DNA of 64,000 bases from Pararhizobium sp. IMCC3301 (GTDB lineage: Bacteria; Pseudomonadota; Alphaproteobacteria; Rhizobiales; GCA-2746425), in the NCBI RefSeq assembly GCF_030758315.1, contig NZ_CP132336.1:2385001-2449000 (forward strand). The letters run 5' to 3'. This document shows, one piece after another, positions 37,301 through 47,785 of this stretch. How positions within the stretch are numbered: the stretch's first letter is position 1; each line of letters starts with the position of its first letter. The position numbers were made by a program, and so were the translations under genes. The notes under the pieces were generated by a model that had not been told where the DNA came from, searched no databases, and saw only the letters and a list, made by a program, of their open reading frames with translations.

Positions 37301-38440
37301 ATGTCCAAACGCGATTTTTACGACGTGCTGGGAGTTGACCGGAGTGCCGACGACAAGGTTCTCAAAGGCGCATACCGCAAGAAAGCGATGCAGTATCACC
37401 CGGACCGCAATCCTGGGGATGCAGCCGCAGAATCCAATTTCAAAGATATCAATGCCGCCTATGAGGCTCTGAAGGACCCGCAGAAACGCGCCGCCTATGA
37501 CCGTTTCGGCCATGCCGCCTTTGAACAGGGCGGGCCCGGTGCCGGAATGGGAGGCGACTTCGGCGCCTCGATGTCGGATATATTTGAAGATATTTTCGGG
37601 GATTTCATGGGCGCTGGCGGACGCCGCGGCCGGACTGCCAGCAATCGCGGCGCGGATCTGCGCTACAATCTTGAAATCAGTCTTGAAGATGCCTTTGCCG
37701 GCAAGACCGTCGACATTGACATTCCAACGTCAATCGCCTGCGACAAATGTGCCGGAAGTGGCGCCAACCCCGGGTCCTCCCCGACTTCCTGTGCCACCTG
37801 TGGCGGCATTGGCAAAGTCCGCGCGGCGCAGGGATTTTTCACCATTGAGCGCACCTGTCCGACCTGTCAGGGTCGTGGCGAGATCATCAGCAATCCGTGC
37901 GACAAATGTTCCGGCCAGGGCCGCGTTCACGAACAGCGGTCCCTGTCTGTCAACATCCCGGCAGGCATTGAGGACGGTACCCGCATCCGCCTCGCCAATG
38001 AAGGTGAAGCCGGAGAACGCGGCGGCCCGACCGGTGATCTTTATATATTCGTCTCATTGAAGCCGCATGATTTCTTCCAGCGCGACGGCGCGGACATATT
38101 TTGCCGGGTTCCGATTTCCCTGACAACGGCTGCGCTGGGCGGCCAGTTTGATGTGCCGACGGTTGATGGCGGAAAGACCCGCGTCAAGGTACCTGACGGC
38201 AGTCAGACCGGCAAACAGTTCCGCTTGCGCGGCAAGGGTATGAGTGTATTGCGCTCCAAACAGCGCGGTGACATGTACATTCAGATCGCGGTCGAAACAC
38301 CGAGCAATCTGAGCAAACGGCAGAGAGAGCTGTTGCAGGAATTCGAAAAAGAAAGTTCTGCCGACAACAGCCCGCAGTCTCACGGTTTTTTTGCAAGAAT
38401 GCGCGATTTTTTTGAAAATCTGGGCGGCGAAGCGTCCTGA
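37301..38440 (+). CDS. dnaJ: Molecular chaperone DnaJ (type I Hsp40)
   Basis: DnaJ delivers substrates to DnaK and stimulates its ATPase. The 379-residue product has the J domain (residues 1-70, HPDRNPGD with the HPD motif), a Gly/Phe region, and the zinc domain with four CxxCxGxG-type repeats ([32 protein letters not shown]). The C-terminal substrate domains follow. The ATG at 37301 gives the normal [12 protein letters not shown] start; the upstream open frame is not conserved. pmtA begins 31 bp downstream. Confidence 0.97.
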   Translation: MSKRDFYDVLGVDRSADDKVLKGAYRKKAMQYHPDRNPGDAAAESNFKDINAAYEALKDPQKRAAYDRFGHAAFEQGGPGAGMGGDFGASMSDIFEDIFGDFMGAGGRRGRTASNRGADLRYNLEISLEDAFAGKTVDIDIPTSIACDKCAGSGANPGSSPTSCATCGGIGKVRAAQGFFTIERTCPTCQGRGEIISNPCDKCSGQGRVHEQRSLSVNIPAGIEDGTRIRLANEGEAGERGGPTGDLYIFVSLKPHDFFQRDGADIFCRVPISLTTAALGGQFDVPTVDGGKTRVKVPDGSQTGKQFRLRGKGMSVLRSKQRGDMYIQIAVETPSNLSKRQRELLQEFEKESSADNSPQSHGFFARMRDFFENLGGEAS

Positions 38441-38471
38441 CAGGCGCGGCCGGGTTCATCTGGGAGGTTTT

Positions 38472-39164
38472 GTGACAGAGAGTGACAAACACTCCAAGAC
38501 TGACGGACACACCGGACCGTCCGCGAAGACGGGGGAGGCCGGATCATCTCAGGAAAATTGTGCAAGGGACCCGCGCCGCGATCGACTTTTGCGCGGCCTG
38601 AAAGATGACGCCCGGTTTCTGAAAAACTGGGCCTCCCGGCCGCTGACAACCGGTGCGGTTTCACCGTCCGGAAAAGCCCTGGCTGAACGCATGGCGCGGA
38701 CGGTTGATCTGCAATCGGACCTGCCGGTGGTGGAGCTGGGACCGGGCACCGGAGCTGTAACCAAGGCGCTGTTGCAAAGAGGCGTGCCTCCGCAGCGCAT
38801 TATTGCCCTCGAGTTCAATCGCGATTTCTGCAAATTGCTCCGCAATCGATTTCCCGGTTGCCGGATTTTGCAGGGTGATGCCTATGCGCTTGGCAAAACG
38901 CTGCAGGACCACGGCATTACGCAAGCTGCCTGTTTCGTGTCCAGCCTGCCGCTGTTCACCCGTCCGCTGGCTGATCGTATTGCGCTGATCAACGCCGCTC
39001 TGTCGCTGATGCCCCGGGGCGGGGAATTTATTCAGTTCTCCTATGCACTGGTGCCACCTGTCAGAAGCGGTGAGTTGCAAAGCCCCTGCGAATTGAATGT
39101 CAGCCCCTGGATCATGCTCAATCTGCCTCCGGCACGGGTGTGGCGCTACGCCACCATTTTATGA
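38472..39164 (+). CDS. pmtA: Phosphatidylethanolamine N-methyltransferase PmtA
   Basis: PmtA methylates phosphatidylethanolamine three times with SAM to make phosphatidylcholine. The 230-residue product, starting at GTG 38472 with GGGAGG four bases ahead, has the Sinorhizobium-type sequence FLKNWASRPLTTGAVSPSGKALA. The SAM motif VVELGPGTGAVT and SSLPLFTRP follow. An N-terminal polar extension of about 40 residues precedes the core. The dnaJ-pmtA-pyrF order is typical of rhizobia. Together with olsB it points to a PC- and ornithine-lipid-containing envelope. Confidence 0.9.
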   Translation: MTESDKHSKTDGHTGPSAKTGEAGSSQENCARDPRRDRLLRGLKDDARFLKNWASRPLTTGAVSPSGKALAERMARTVDLQSDLPVVELGPGTGAVTKALLQRGVPPQRIIALEFNRDFCKLLRNRFPGCRILQGDAYALGKTLQDHGITQAACFVSSLPLFTRPLADRIALINAALSLMPRGGEFIQFSYALVPPVRSGELQSPCELNVSPWIMLNLPPARVWRYATIL

Positions 39165-39239
39165 CGGTGCCAAGATCAAACTCTTCCATTTAACCTCCTG
39201 ATTGAGTCCAGAGACTAACTCTACGAAAGGTAAAACTGA

Positions 39240-39959
39240 ATGCGACCCGAACATTTGACAGCCAGGGACCGTGTCATCGTTGCCCTCGACTATTCAGGCA
39301 CTGACGAAGCCAGAGCTTTGGTGGAAACACTGGGAGACAGTGCATCTTTTTACAAAATTGGCTATCAGCTTGCCTTTGCCGGTGGTCTGGCTCTGGTCGC
39401 GGAGTTGAAAGCGGCCGGAAAGCGGGTGTTTCTCGATCTGAAGCTGCTCGATATCGACAACTCGATCAAGGGCGGTGTCAGCAGTATTGCAGCGCTTGGC
39501 GCGGATATGTTGACGCTGCATGCCTATCCCAAAGCCATGGCCGCTGCAGTGGCCGCGAAAAAGGAAACCCCGGCGGCCGCCGATCTGAGCCTGCTTGGTG
39601 TTACGGTTTTGACCAGTATGGATGATGATGATCTGCAGGATGCCGGTTATCACGCCAGCGCTTCGGATCTGGTTGCCAGCCGCGGCGCACAGGCCTTGTC
39701 TGCGGGCATGGACGCTCTGGTCTGTTCATCACTGGAAGCCAGCGCTCTGCGCGCCATCGTCGGTGACAACATGGCCCTGGTGGTGCCGGGCATCCGCCCC
39801 AAGGGCAGTGATCATGGCGACCAGAAACGGGTCATGACACCGGCGCAGGCGGTCAATGCCGGTGCCGATTATCTGGTGATCGGGCGGCCGATCAATGCCG
39901 CAGAAAATCCTGTCGCGGTGATGCAAGCCATTGTGGCCGAACTGGAAGGCAGCAGTTGA
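39240..39959 (+). CDS. pyrF: Orotidine 5'-phosphate decarboxylase PyrF
   Basis: PyrF decarboxylates OMP to UMP, the last step of UMP synthesis. The 239-residue product has VIVALDYSG, the catalytic DLKLLDI (DxKxxD with the Lys-Asp network), VTVLTSM, and the phosphate-binding VVPGIRPKG...GADYLVIGRPI. GAAAGG is upstream of the ATG. Other de novo pyrimidine genes (pyrB and a pyrC homologue) lie about 6 kb downstream. Confidence 0.96.
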   Translation: MRPEHLTARDRVIVALDYSGTDEARALVETLGDSASFYKIGYQLAFAGGLALVAELKAAGKRVFLDLKLLDIDNSIKGGVSSIAALGADMLTLHAYPKAMAAAVAAKKETPAAADLSLLGVTVLTSMDDDDLQDAGYHASASDLVASRGAQALSAGMDALVCSSLEASALRAIVGDNMALVVPGIRPKGSDHGDQKRVMTPAQAVNAGADYLVIGRPINAAENPVAVMQAIVAELEGSS

Positions 39960-39989
39960 ATTCGAAATTCAACCACGCCGCCGCACCTC

Positions 39990-40892
39990 TCAGGGCGAAC
40001 CGGGTCCGATGGGCCGCCGCCGGCTGATCGCCAGTTTGCGTTCTCGGTAAAGCGTGAAAAGACCGCTGCAGACGACAATGATACTGCCGATGATCATGGC
40101 CAGATCGGGAATGTCACCAAAGGCCATATATCCCAGCAGGACAGCCCAGATCAGAGCGGTATACCGGAAAGGAGAGGTAAAACTGACATCTCCGAACCGC
40201 ATCGCCTGAATCGAACAGAAATAAGCTGTCAGCAGAAAAAACGTAGAACCGCTCAACTTTACAAGGGTCAGAGCCGAGACCGGCTGCCATGTCCCGAAAA
40301 GGGTGACGAGCGCTCCCATGATCATCACCGCGCAACTGGCATAGAATGAAATGAAATTTGCCGATATGTTGCGCGGTATCTGGCGGGTCGCCAGATCTCG
40401 CAGAACAAGGCAAAACACGGCTGCGAGTGCAGACAAAGAAAAGATATTGAATCCCTCGCCACCGGGGCGGATGATGATCAGCACGCCGACCAGACCGACA
40501 GCAATGGCGCTGTAGCGCCGCCAGCCGACCGCTTCGCGCAGTACCACCGCGGCTGCCAGCGTAACGATCAGTGGCATAGCCTGCAAAATGGCGGCGGCGT
40601 TGGCCAGTTCCATGTTGAACAGGGCCGTCAGAAAAAACACGGTCCCGGCCAGCTCTCCAATGGTGCGCAGCACCAGATGCCTGTCAAACGCGGCCCGCCT
40701 GTCGGAGAATCCACCACTGCGCCAGGTCAGAATACCCATCAATGCAGTGGCCAGAATGCCGCGCAGAAAAATTGCCTGAAACAGACCGATGTCCACATTG
40801 GCGAGTTTCATTAACGCGTCATTCAGCGTGAAGCCCAGCATGGCCAAAACCATGAATCCGGCACCGCGCATATTATCACCAATCTGGGGCAT
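39990..40892 (-). CDS. EamA/DMT-superfamily transporter
   Basis: This is a ten-helix membrane protein of 300 residues with two EamA repeats, a drug/metabolite exporter type. The first repeat begins GAGFMVLAMLGFTLNDALMKLA and the second ends near YMAFGDIPDLAMIIGSIIVVCSG. Such proteins export amino acids, nucleosides or other metabolites, but the substrate cannot be inferred. Convergent with pyrF (30 bp apart). An internal ATG at 40871 is an alternative start. Confidence 0.86.
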   Translation of the reverse strand: MPQIGDNMRGAGFMVLAMLGFTLNDALMKLANVDIGLFQAIFLRGILATALMGILTWRSGGFSDRRAAFDRHLVLRTIGELAGTVFFLTALFNMELANAAAILQAMPLIVTLAAAVVLREAVGWRRYSAIAVGLVGVLIIIRPGGEGFNIFSLSALAAVFCLVLRDLATRQIPRNISANFISFYASCAVMIMGALVTLFGTWQPVSALTLVKLSGSTFFLLTAYFCSIQAMRFGDVSFTSPFRYTALIWAVLLGYMAFGDIPDLAMIIGSIIVVCSGLFTLYRERKLAISRRRPIGPGSP

Positions 40893-41101
40893 CTGGGTCG
40901 ATCCTGTAAGATGATGTCAGCCATATCGCTCACATCCCTGAATTGACAGATATTTCTCACGTCTGAGCGCCCGGCTCTGTGGCTTCACTGACATTCGCGG
41001 AGCTTGCGAAAGCGGGAATTGCAAATTGCATCAGGAAGAGGCATCCTGTCTGTGATAGTTTGATCGCCGGAAACGGATGGCGCGCGAATCAGGAGAAACT
41101 G

Positions 41102-42100
41102 ATGGCCGGATTGCAGTCAATTATCAAAATTGGTGCCCTTATCGGGACCGCCCTTCTGATCGCTGGAACTGGTCTGTCATCGGCTTTTGCCGCCAAACAT
41201 CAGCCCGCCAATCGATTGTTCAGCAGCCGCGATGTTCCGGCTGATCTGAACGCCAACGCCGTCGGGTTTTATACCAAGGGCTGTCTTGCCGGTGGTGCGG
41301 CACTGTCCGAGGATGGACCTTACTGGCAGGCCATGCGCCTTTCGCGCAACCGCAACTGGGGTCATCCGGTCCTGATTGAATATCTGGAAAAACTGGCGGA
41401 GGCTGCAGCCACCAAAGATGGCTGGAATGGTTTGATGGTGGGCGATCTGTCACAGCCGCGCGGCGGGCCCATGATGACCGGCCATGCCTCTCACCAGATT
41501 GGTCTGGACGCTGATATCTGGTTGCGGCCGCTGCCGGACCAGCGGTTGAGCCGGCAGGAACGCGAAGAGATTTCAGCCATTTCGATGCTCAAGGACGACA
41601 CGTTGGTCGTCGATGATGCTGTCTGGACCGATGCACAATTCCGTATTTTGAAACGCGCCGCCTCTTACAATGAAGTAGCGCGGATTTTTGTGCATCCTGG
41701 CATCAAGCGCAAGCTCTGCGACACAGCCGGAGATGATCGCGGCTTTCTACAAAAAATCCGGCCCTGGTACGGGCATTACTACCACTTCCATGTTCGTCTG
41801 AAATGCCCGTCAGGGTCTGAAGGCTGCAAAGATCAAGCGGCCCCTCCACCTGGCGATGGCTGCGGAGCGCCGCTGGCCTACTGGTTTACCGATGCGCCGT
41901 GGAAACCGGCCAAGCCCAAAGATCCGAACGCCAAGCCGGTCACGCAGCGTCACACCCAGCTCAGTGAACTGCCGAATTCCTGCACCGCAGTGCTGGATGC
42001 CCCGGCTCCCGGCGGTGTCTCTGTGCGCAGGCTGGCGCTGAGTTGGCCGCCCTATCCGTGGAACACTGCGCCGCCCCCGAAGGCGCGTCCTGTCAGATAG
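41102..42100 (+). CDS. mepA: Penicillin-insensitive murein endopeptidase MepA
   Basis: MepA is a periplasmic LAS-family zinc endopeptidase that cuts D-Ala-mDAP cross-links in peptidoglycan. The 332-residue precursor has a signal peptide (GALIGTALLIAGTGLSSAFA). The zinc ligands are in HASHQIGLDADIW and in the C-terminal YHFHVRLKCP (HxH). AGGAGA lies 6 bases before the ATG at 41102. The frame opens upstream to 40979 but that stretch precedes the signal peptide. The C-terminal tail is Pro/Lys-rich. Convergent with gatA, four bases apart. Confidence 0.93.
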   Translation: MAGLQSIIKIGALIGTALLIAGTGLSSAFAAKHQPANRLFSSRDVPADLNANAVGFYTKGCLAGGAALSEDGPYWQAMRLSRNRNWGHPVLIEYLEKLAEAAATKDGWNGLMVGDLSQPRGGPMMTGHASHQIGLDADIWLRPLPDQRLSRQEREEISAISMLKDDTLVVDDAVWTDAQFRILKRAASYNEVARIFVHPGIKRKLCDTAGDDRGFLQKIRPWYGHYYHFHVRLKCPSGSEGCKDQAAPPPGDGCGAPLAYWFTDAPWKPAKPKDPNAKPVTQRHTQLSELPNSCTAVLDAPAPGGVSVRRLALSWPPYPWNTAPPPKARPVR

Positions 42101-42104
42101 GTCC

Positions 42105-43586
42105 CTACCACCATTTTTTTGGTGAAAACCGGCCTGCAGCCTGTTCCAGCACTTCGCCGAGCGAGAACAGGGTCTCTTCGTCAAACGCCTTGCCGATCAG
42201 TTGCAGGCCAAGCGGCAGCCCCTCGCCATTGATACCGGCGGGCACAGCCAGGCCCGGCAGACCGGCCATGTTGACTGTGACAGTGAAGATATCATTGAGA
42301 CACATTTTCACCGGGTCGGACTTCATTGTTTCATCGCCGATGGGAAACGCGGCGCTCGGTGTGGTCGGCGTCAGAATCGCATCCACGCCATCGGCGAAGA
42401 CAGTTTCAAAATCACGCTTGATCAGAGTGCGGACCTTCTGCGCGCGCAGGTAATAAGCGTCATAATAGCCTGCCGACAGCACATAGGTGCCGATCAGCAC
42501 CCGGCGCTTGACCTCGGCGCCAAATCCGGCGGCACGGGTTTTTTCATACATGTCGATAATATCATCACCCTCGACCCGGAGCCCGTAACGCACGCCATCA
42601 TAGCGCGCCAGATTGGAGGAGGCTTCTGCCGGCGCCACAATATAATAGGCCGGCAGGGCGTATTTGGAGTGGGGCAGTGCGATCGGCACAATTTCAGCTC
42701 CGGCATCTTTCAGCCAGGCTTTGCCCTGTTCCCACATCGCTGTAATATCATCCGGCATGCCGTCAACGACATATTCCGCCGGAATCCCGATCCGCATGCC
42801 CTTGATGCTCCTGCCCACAGCGGCTTCATAATCGGGCACCGGAATATCGGCGGATGTGGTGTCCTTGTCATCGACCGATGCCATGGATTTCAGCATGATC
42901 GCTGAATCGCGCACCGTTCTGGTAATCGGTCCGGCCTGATCCAGCGATGAGGCAAAGGCAACCATGCCCCAGCGCGAGCAGCGGCCATAGGTTGGCTTGA
43001 TACCGACTGTGCCGGTGAAGGCGGCGGGCTGGCGGATCGAGCCGCCTGTATCAGTGGCGGTCGCCCCGGCGCAAAGCTGCGCGGCAACGGCGGCGGCCGA
43101 TCCGCCGGACGAGCCGCCCGGCACCAGCGGCTGATTGCTACCATTGGCCTGCCACGGATTGGTCACGGGGCCGTAATAGGATGTCTCATTCGACGATCCC
43201 ATGGCGAATTCGTCCATGTTGAGCTTACCCAGCATCACCGCGCCATCGGCCCACAGATTAGCGGTCACCGTGCTTTCATATCTCGGCTTGAACCCATCCA
43301 GAATATGGCTGCATGCTTGGCTGTGAACGCCTTCCGTGCAGAACAGATCTTTGATGCCAAGGGGAATGCCTTCCAGCGCACCGCCGGACCCGGAAGCAAG
43401 CCGCTCGTCAGATGCCTTGGCCATGGCGCGCGCCTTGTCAAAGGTCAGTGCCACATAGACATTGAGGCTGTCATTGGCGGTCTCGATGGCACCGATATAG
43501 CTGTCGGTCAGCTCGGCAGATGAAATTTCCTTTTGCAACAGTTTCTCACGCGCGTCGGCGATGGTCAGTTTGGTCAACTCATTCAT
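42105..43586 (-). CDS. gatA: Asp-tRNA(Asn)/Glu-tRNA(Gln) amidotransferase subunit A
   Basis: GatA is the amidase subunit that supplies ammonia from glutamine for transamidation of mischarged Glu-tRNA(Gln) and Asp-tRNA(Asn). The 493-residue product has the amidase signature with the Ser-cisSer-Lys triad: GIKDLF (Lys), and [13 protein letters not shown] ... [14 protein letters not shown]-like (here [14 protein letters not shown]). The ATG at 43586 has GGAG eight bases ahead; a GTG at 43595 overlapping the gatC stop is the alternative. gatC precedes it; gatB is not in the window. Confidence 0.95.
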   Translation of the reverse strand: MNELTKLTIADAREKLLQKEISSAELTDSYIGAIETANDSLNVYVALTFDKARAMAKASDERLASGSGGALEGIPLGIKDLFCTEGVHSQACSHILDGFKPRYESTVTANLWADGAVMLGKLNMDEFAMGSSNETSYYGPVTNPWQANGSNQPLVPGGSSGGSAAAVAAQLCAGATATDTGGSIRQPAAFTGTVGIKPTYGRCSRWGMVAFASSLDQAGPITRTVRDSAIMLKSMASVDDKDTTSADIPVPDYEAAVGRSIKGMRIGIPAEYVVDGMPDDITAMWEQGKAWLKDAGAEIVPIALPHSKYALPAYYIVAPAEASSNLARYDGVRYGLRVEGDDIIDMYEKTRAAGFGAEVKRRVLIGTYVLSAGYYDAYYLRAQKVRTLIKRDFETVFADGVDAILTPTTPSAAFPIGDETMKSDPVKMCLNDIFTVTVNMAGLPGLAVPAGINGEGLPLGLQLIGKAFDEETLFSLGEVLEQAAGRFSPKKWW

Positions 43587-43591
43587 GATGC

Positions 43592-43879
43592 TCACTCCAC
43601 CACTTTCGGAACGGCAAAGAAATGGTCTTCGCTCAAGGGCGAATTGGCTACGATATCGTCCGGTTTACCGCCATCGGTGATGATATCCTTGCGCTGTTTC
43701 GCCGCCATCGGCAGCGCCGATATCATGGGCTCAACGCCATCAATTTCGACCTCGTTCAATTGTTCAAAGAAACCCAGAATTGCATTGAATTCGCCGGTCA
43801 TGGTTTCGGCCTGTTCTTCGCTGACCGCAATGTGGGCAAGCCGCGCCACGCGCTTGACGGTGTCTGTATCGACGGACAT
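43592..43879 (-). CDS. gatC: Asp-tRNA(Asn)/Glu-tRNA(Gln) amidotransferase subunit C
   Basis: GatC is the 95-residue linker subunit that wraps around GatA and GatB in the amidotransferase. The sequence [39 protein letters not shown] and the C-terminal [13 protein letters not shown] are typical. It is directly upstream of gatA and diverges from ruvX across a 198-bp gap. Confidence 0.95.
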   Translation of the reverse strand: MSVDTDTVKRVARLAHIAVSEEQAETMTGEFNAILGFFEQLNEVEIDGVEPMISALPMAAKQRKDIITDGGKPDDIVANSPLSEDHFFAVPKVVE

Positions 43880-44077
43880 GAAAATCCCTTAATCGTTGGG
43901 GGCTGTGCGGATGAGAAGTGCGCCCCGGCCATAGCAGATGCCTTGTGGACGATGCAATGGTTTTGGGCAAATCGGACTGCCCTGCCGGCGCAATTCCGGA
44001 AAAATCAGCCGAAATCGCGGCTGCGCACTAGCGTCGCAGGCGGATGCGGTGCTAACGCAGGGAAAAAGAGAATTGTG

Positions 44078-44539
44078 ATGCCCCTTCTTGACCTTTCCGA
44101 ATTTGCCCAAGCCGCGTCCGGCCGCCGCCTGATCGGTCTTGATCTGGGCACCAAGACCATCGGTATTGCGCTCAGCGATGCCGGACATCGCATCGCATCG
44201 CCGATGGAGACAATCCGCCGCACCAAATTCACCAAGGATGCGGAACGGCTGCAGGATATCTGCACAGAACACGATATTGGCGGGCTGGTGATCGGGCTGC
44301 CGCTTAACATGGATGGCAGCGAGGGCCCCCGTGCCCAGGCAACCCGCGCCTTTCAACGCAACCTCTCGCAAAAGATCGACCGTGCCATGATGTTCTGGGA
44401 CGAGCGGCTGACAACGGTCGCGGCAGAGCGCGCCATGCTGGAAGCGGATCTGTCGCGCAAGAAACGTGCAGCCCGCATCGATGCGGCGGCAGCAGGGCTG
44501 ATCTTACAGGGCGTGCTGGACCGCCTGCGGGGGCTGTAG
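44078..44539 (+). CDS. ruvX: Putative pre-16S rRNA nuclease / Holliday junction resolvase-like RuvX (YqgF)
   Basis: YqgF proteins have an RNase H-like fold and are needed for 16S rRNA 5'-end maturation in E. coli. The 153-residue product has [17 protein letters not shown] with the first catalytic Asp, [28 protein letters not shown] and the C-terminal [10 protein letters not shown] with the last Asp. The ATG at 44078 is chosen because the family core begins shortly after; the frame opens farther upstream without conservation. An AEC transporter gene starts 5 bp after its stop. Confidence 0.93.
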   Translation: MPLLDLSEFAQAASGRRLIGLDLGTKTIGIALSDAGHRIASPMETIRRTKFTKDAERLQDICTEHDIGGLVIGLPLNMDGSEGPRAQATRAFQRNLSQKIDRAMMFWDERLTTVAAERAMLEADLSRKKRAARIDAAAAGLILQGVLDRLRGL

Positions 44540-44544
44540 AAGCG

Positions 44545-45471
44545 GTGCTGGAAAGCTTTGAAACTCTGCTGCCGGTGTTCATCGTCATTGTTCTGGGCGT
44601 TATCATGCGCCGCAAAATGGTGACCGATCCGGCTTTCTGGCTGGGCGCGGAACGGCTTACCTATTGGATTCTGCTGCCCTCGCTGCTGGCCAAAACACTG
44701 ATTGACGCCAATCTGAAGGGCGGTCAGGCCAGCACTCTGGCGCTCGCGTTGTTTGTTGCTGTCTTCATTTATGGATTTGTTATCCTGGCCCTGAAACCGC
44801 TGCTTGTCCGGGGTCTGGGCATGAGCATTCCGGCCTATTCGACAATCTATCAGGTCTCCACACGCTGGAGCGGCTTTATTGCGCTGGCCATAGTGGAAAA
44901 GCTCTATGATGAAAGCGGCGTCAGCCTCGTGGCAGTGGCGCTTGCTGCCATGGTACCAATCGTCAATCTGCAGAATGTGACAATCCTCACGCTGCTGCTG
45001 TCGGATAAGCGCCCCTCGATCCTGCGTCTGTCCCAATCCGTTTTCAGCAATCCGCTGATCCTGGGCTGCATGATCGGGCTGGTGATCAATCTTCTGTCCA
45101 TCCCGATCTATCAACCCGTCCTGACCACACTTGATATTCTGGGCAGTGCGGCCCTTGGTGTTGCCCTTATTCTGGTCGGCACCGGACTGAAACTGCGGGC
45201 AGCGCTAAAGCCCTCACGCGATGTCTGGATAGGCGTGTTCCTGAAACTCATCCTGTTTCCGGCCCTCGTCGCCGTGCTTGCCTTCATCTTCGGGCTGACC
45301 GGCGAAGCGCTGGCCATTGCCATCATCTGTGCAAGCGTTCCCACAGCCATGAACGGCTACCTTCTGGCCAAGGAACTGGGCGGCGATGCGCCGCTTTATG
45401 CAGCGGTGACCACAATCCAGACGGCTGTCAGCTTTGTCACCATCCCGCTTTTTCTCTCGATGGTTTCTTAA
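44545..45471 (+). CDS. AEC family transporter (auxin efflux carrier-like)
   Basis: This is a hydrophobic protein of 308 residues with about ten helices in two inverted halves, as in the bile/arsenite/auxin efflux carrier superfamily. The first helix is [16 protein letters not shown]; the second half carries [12 protein letters not shown] and ends [18 protein letters not shown]. Bacterial relatives transport organic acids such as malate, but the substrate is unknown. It starts with GTG and is tightly linked to ruvX upstream and pyrB downstream. Confidence 0.87.
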   Translation: MLESFETLLPVFIVIVLGVIMRRKMVTDPAFWLGAERLTYWILLPSLLAKTLIDANLKGGQASTLALALFVAVFIYGFVILALKPLLVRGLGMSIPAYSTIYQVSTRWSGFIALAIVEKLYDESGVSLVAVALAAMVPIVNLQNVTILTLLLSDKRPSILRLSQSVFSNPLILGCMIGLVINLLSIPIYQPVLTTLDILGSAALGVALILVGTGLKLRAALKPSRDVWIGVFLKLILFPALVAVLAFIFGLTGEALAIAIICASVPTAMNGYLLAKELGGDAPLYAAVTTIQTAVSFVTIPLFLSMVS

Positions 45472-45515
45472 GCGGCTTGCACGATCAAAAATTTATGCTT
45501 AAAGCTCGGCTTTTA

Positions 45516-46478
45516 ATGAGCACAGCAACCAAAACCCAGTTTTACCCGCACCGCCACCTTCTTGGCATCGAGGGCCTGTCGGCCCAAGACATCGCCGTTC
45601 TGCTGGATTTCGCCGAACAGCAGATTGATGTCAGCCGCCAGGTCGAGAAGAAGAAATCCGTGTTGCGCGGGCGCACCCAGATCAATCTTTTCTTTGAAGC
45701 ATCGACCCGCACCCAGTCCTCGTTTGAACTGGCAGGCAAGCGCCTTGGCGCCGATGTGATGAACATGTCGGTTTCATCCTCATCGGTCAAAAAGGGCGAA
45801 ACCCTGGTCGATACCGCGATGACGCTGAACGCCATGAACCCGGATATTCTGGTGATGCGGCACCATTCCGCAGGCGCTGCCGCACTGCTGGCGCAGCAAG
45901 TCGATTGCTCGGTGATCAATGCCGGAGACGGAGCCCATGAGCACCCCACCCAGGCTTTGCTTGATGCCCTCACCATCCGCCGCCACAAGGGCTCGCTGGC
46001 AGGTCTCACAGTGGCGATCTGCGGCGATGTGATGCACAGCCGAGTTGCCCGCTCCAACATATTATTGCTCAACGCCATGGACGCCCGGGTCCGGGTTGTC
46101 GCGCCGTCCACCCTGTTGCCTGCCGGGATCGAGCGTCTCGGTGTGGACGTTTTTCGCGACATGAAACCCGGCCTGAAAGACGCCGATGTCGTGATGATGC
46201 TGCGGCTGCAGCGCGAACGCATGGCCGGGGCCTTCGTGCCGTCGGTGCGCGAATATTTCCGCTATCACGGCCTGGATGCGGAGAAACTGGCCTGGGCGAA
46301 ACCGGATGCGCTGGTGATGCATCCCGGACCGATGAATCGCGGTGTTGAAATCGATCCAGCTGTTGCCGATGGTCCTAACAGCGTCATTCGCGAACAGGTG
46401 GAAATGGGTGTGGCCGTGCGCATGGCTGTTCTGGAAGCGCTGTCGCAGCATCTGCCAAATCGCGACAGGCGGGGGTAA
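45516..46478 (+). CDS. pyrB: Aspartate carbamoyltransferase catalytic subunit PyrB
   Basis: PyrB condenses carbamoyl phosphate with aspartate, the committed pyrimidine step. The 320-residue product has the carbamoyl-phosphate loop [20 protein letters not shown], the HPTQAL motif, [11 protein letters not shown] and the [11 protein letters not shown] segment. ATG 45516 is favoured by comparison with family starts ([18 protein letters not shown]); ATG 45495 is in frame. It ends 2 bp before the dihydroorotase homologue. No pyrI regulatory subunit is present; in class A ATCases a DHOase-like protein takes a structural role. Confidence 0.95.
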   Translation: MSTATKTQFYPHRHLLGIEGLSAQDIAVLLDFAEQQIDVSRQVEKKKSVLRGRTQINLFFEASTRTQSSFELAGKRLGADVMNMSVSSSSVKKGETLVDTAMTLNAMNPDILVMRHHSAGAAALLAQQVDCSVINAGDGAHEHPTQALLDALTIRRHKGSLAGLTVAICGDVMHSRVARSNILLLNAMDARVRVVAPSTLLPAGIERLGVDVFRDMKPGLKDADVVMMLRLQRERMAGAFVPSVREYFRYHGLDAEKLAWAKPDALVMHPGPMNRGVEIDPAVADGPNSVIREQVEMGVAVRMAVLEALSQHLPNRDRRG

Positions 46479-46480
46479 TC

Positions 46481-47785
46481 ATGGCAATCTCCGGCAACTC
46501 CGTTCATATCCGCAATGGCCGCCTTGTCTGCGCCCGGCAGAAACTCGATGAGATCAGTGATTTGCTGATTATTGACGGCCGCATCGCGGCGATGGGCCCG
46601 GCGGGGAAGCTGGCGGTTTCAAACGAAAACATTCCGCCATTCGATGCTGCCGGAAAGCTTGTCCTGCCCGGTTTTGTCGATATGCAGGTCAATGTCGGTG
46701 AACCCGGCGAAGAGCATAAGGAAACCCTGGCCACAGCCAGCGCAGCGGCGGCGGCTGGCGGCATCACCACCATCGTCACTACGCCGGATACCGACCCGGT
46801 GATTGATGATCCGGCGCTGGTCGATTTCATGCTGCGCCGGGCGCGCGATACAGCCAGCGTCAAAGTCCATCCCGCAGCGGCACTGACCAAGGCGCAGGCG
46901 GGTCAGGAAATGACCGAATTCGGACTGCTCAAGGAAGCTGGCGCCGTGGCGTTTTCCAGCGGCCGCAGAGCGCTGCAGAATGCGCTTATTCTGCGCCGCG
47001 CTCTGACCTATGCCCGCGACTTTGACTGTCTCATCATTCACCATGCCGAAGATCCCGATCTGGCTGCGGGCGGGGTCATGAATGAGGGCGAAAACGCGAC
47101 GCGTCTGGGTCTGCCCGGCATTCCTCACGAGGCCGAGCTGATCATGATTGACCGCGATATCCGCCTCGCGGCCCTGACCGGCAGCCGCTGCCACATCGCG
47201 CAGCTCTCCACCGCTGCGGGCGTTGCCGCAATTCGCACGGCAAAAGCCGCCGGTATACCGGTCACCGCCGGTGTGTCGGTCAACCACCTGTCGCTCAATG
47301 AAATCGACATTGGCGCTTACCGGACCTTCTTCAAACTGTCGCCGCCCCTGCGCCTGGAAGATGACCGTCAGGCCCTGATTGACGGGGTTGCCGACGGCAC
47401 GATTGATGTGATTGTTTCAAATCACGACCCGCAGAATGTCGAGGCCAAGCGCCATCCCTTTGCCGAGGCGGAAAGCGGGGCCATCGGCCTTGAAACCCTG
47501 TTTTCCGCCACCATGCGGCTGGTTCATGATGAGCGTCTGAGCCTGATCGATCTGGTGCGCGCAGCCAGTGACACACCGGCCCGTCTGCTCGGCCTTGCTG
47601 CCGGATCGCTGGAAGTCGGCAGCGCTGGCGACATCGCCATTGCCGATCCCGATGCGCCCTGGATTGCCAGCGAAGACCAGTTCCGCTCGCGCTCCAAAAA
47701 CACCGCCTTTGAAGACGCCCGCTTCAGTGGCCGCATCGTTCGGACATTTGTCGATGGCAAGTGCGTTTTCAACCTTGATACTTAA
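46481..47785 (+). CDS. pyrC: Dihydroorotase homologue, probably non-catalytic (PyrC-prime/PyrX type)
   Basis: This 434-residue protein has the dihydroorotase TIM-barrel and overall sequence, but key residues are missing. The metal-binding DxHxHxREPG motif reads DMQVNVGEPG (residues 67-76): both His and the substrate Arg are gone. The HIxH motif reads HIAQ (238-241), and the catalytic Asp of TDHAPH is Asn in SNHDPQ (314). HHAEDP is kept. In Pseudomonas a similar inactive DHOase forms a dodecamer with PyrB and is needed for ATCase activity. The 2-bp spacing from pyrB fits that role. A functional dihydroorotase should be encoded elsewhere. Confidence 0.87.
   Translation: MAISGNSVHIRNGRLVCARQKLDEISDLLIIDGRIAAMGPAGKLAVSNENIPPFDAAGKLVLPGFVDMQVNVGEPGEEHKETLATASAAAAAGGITTIVTTPDTDPVIDDPALVDFMLRRARDTASVKVHPAAALTKAQAGQEMTEFGLLKEAGAVAFSSGRRALQNALILRRALTYARDFDCLIIHHAEDPDLAAGGVMNEGENATRLGLPGIPHEAELIMIDRDIRLAALTGSRCHIAQLSTAAGVAAIRTAKAAGIPVTAGVSVNHLSLNEIDIGAYRTFFKLSPPLRLEDDRQALIDGVADGTIDVIVSNHDPQNVEAKRHPFAEAESGAIGLETLFSATMRLVHDERLSLIDLVRAASDTPARLLGLAAGSLEVGSAGDIAIADPDAPWIASEDQFRSRSKNTAFEDARFSGRIVRTFVDGKCVFNLDT

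Noticed and set aside
39955-39973. Perfect inverted repeat GTTGAATT-CGA-AATTCAAC at the pyrF stop, considered as a terminator
   Set aside because: The stem is short and AT-rich with a 3-base loop and no T-run; too weak to call.
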